A stretch of DNA of 25,682 nt, taken from positions 1 through 25,682 of the forward strand of contig DATIOK010000123.1 in the NCBI GenBank assembly GCA_035473255.1. Direction: 5' to 3'. This stretch comes from JAICYJ01 sp035473255. GTDB lineage: Bacteria > Actinomycetota > Thermoleophilia > Gaiellales > JAICJC01. Positions 25,101 to 25,682 of the stretch are shown here, piece after piece. How positions within the stretch are numbered: position 1 is the stretch's first letter; each line of letters begins with the position of its first letter. Made by a program: the position numbers and the translations under genes. Below the pieces are notes generated by a model, which searched no databases, was not told the DNA's origin, and was given only the letters and a program-made list of their open reading frames with translations.

Positions 25101-25116
25101 GCGAACGCATGTTCGC
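25101..25116. promoter_or_regulatory. LexA-type SOS box upstream of uvrA
   Basis: GCGAAC and GTTCGC are exact inverted arms around GCAT, fitting the Gram-positive/actinobacterial LexA consensus CGAAC-N4-GTTCG. It covers the -35 region of the TAGAAT promoter, so LexA would block uvrA until DNA damage. Confidence 0.8.
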
Positions 25117-25169
25117 CTGGTAGCGTAGCAAGCCGGGCGGACGCCTCGCCACCGCACGATTCTGGTCGA

Positions 25170-25682
25170 TTAGCTGGGCGCAGCGATCGCCCGGCGCCGC
25201 CTGACGCTGGGCGGATCCGGCTCAACCAGGTGCGCCTGATCGAGGCCCAGCAGCAGCGCGAAGATCAGATCGGGGTCGGGAAGCCGGCGCAGGCCCAGCA
25301 GCGGGGCGCGGCGCCCGTTGCTGTTGGCGATCACGCAGCCGTAGCGCAGCAGGCGGCCGAACCCGGAGACGTGGATCTGCAGGTCGTAGAGATCGTCCAG
25401 CGAGATGACCGCGACCCGCCGCGACAGGGTGCCCGAGGTCAGCAGCACCCGCCGGTCGGTCACGACCAGCTTGCGTGCGTTCCAGCGGCCGACCCGGCGC
25501 ATCAGGCCGAGCATCGAGATCGAGACGACCGCGGCCGCCACCAGCGCCCCCGCCCAGCGCACCACCGAGGGCACCGGGGCGCCGGCCAGCTCGAAGGCTG
25601 CGCCTCCGAACAGGACCACCGCAAGGGCCGAACGAAGGAAGGGTCGCAACAGCACCACGCCGTGCTCGCGTGTCACCAGGTA
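25170..25682 (-). CDS. Bacterial PH-domain membrane protein, N-terminus outside the window
   Basis: At least 170 residues are visible; the frame is open to the window edge (Tyr-Leu before the in-frame GTG 25676), and homologous proteins usually have further residues before TREH. The sequence reads VVLLRPFLRSALAV, two hydrophobic spans at about 15-60, then a bPH_2-type domain: WNARKLVVTDRRVLLTSGTL, then VISLDDLYDLQIHVSGFGRL and YGCVIANSN. The end is a basic RRRRAIAAPS tail. The domain is of unknown role at the membrane. The 131 bp to the uvrA start hold the uvrA promoter and SOS box. Confidence 0.75.
   Translation of the reverse strand, partial: YLVTREHGVVLLRPFLRSALAVVLFGGAAFELAGAPVPSVVRWAGALVAAAVVSISMLGLMRRVGRWNARKLVVTDRRVLLTSGTLSRRVAVISLDDLYDLQIHVSGFGRLLRYGCVIANSNGRRAPLLGLRRLPDPDLIFALLLGLDQAHLVEPDPPSVRRRRAIAAPS

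Overview
The window is about 70% GC, packed with short-gap genes on both strands. It looks like chromosomal DNA of a soil-type actinobacterium, most likely of the Thermoleophilia/Solirubrobacterales kind. That placement is an inference from gene content (hydrolase-cyclase fusion, DUF3303, HD-GYP with a membrane domain, PaaG-like isomerase), from base composition and from start-signal style; no rRNA or marker phylogeny is available here. I see no IS element, integrase, phage gene, CRISPR array or tRNA. The window is accessory and housekeeping material rather than an obvious defence or mobile island.

Layout. Positions 1-1240 hold the 3' end of a glyoxalase I gene, a solo PIN-domain gene and a lipocalin-like gene, with two further decayed glyoxalase-type 3' tails between and after them. 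At 1379-4407 lie a secreted protein and a divergent membrane HD-GYP phosphodiesterase (a perfect inverted repeat lies between them), then an alpha/beta hydrolase. At 4404-7257, on the minus strand, are a coupled cupin/GFA gene pair sharing a duplicated TPR-like C-terminus, and a secreted GH30-like glycosidase. At 7400-10946 a two-gene membrane glycosylation operon (flippase-like/GT2 fusion plus GT-C transferase) is preceded by an apparent 11-codon leaderless upstream ORF. At 10970-15111 are a flavodoxin-fold oxidoreductase, an M24 peptidase, a divergent small barrel protein/TetR pair and an APH-type kinase. At 15162-19416 are a GNAT pseudogene tail, a hydrolase-adenylate cyclase fusion, a CocE-like hydrolase, a membrane-anchored protein and a DUF3303 protein. 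At 19397-25682 are a second APH kinase back-to-back with a degenerate Nudix protein, a PaaG-like isomerase, a canonical Nudix hydrolase, uvrA under an SOS box, and a truncated bacterial PH-domain gene.

The strongest structure beyond the gene list is in the start regions. At most transcription-unit heads a TAnnnT hexamer sits exactly 6 or 7 nt before the start codon (twelve cases, plus two GAAGCT variants at 6 nt), usually with no Shine-Dalgarno sequence. This points to mainly leaderless transcription, and it helps choose starts (20355 rather than 20349, 15363 rather than 15357, 13469 for the TetR gene). It also exposes the small upstream ORF at 7400-7435, whose stop overlaps the ATG of the flippase/GT2 gene. 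Other notable items are the repeated glyoxalase 3' tails, the GTCAC repeat cluster at 12823-13094, the SOS box at uvrA and the tail duplication in the cupin/GFA pair.
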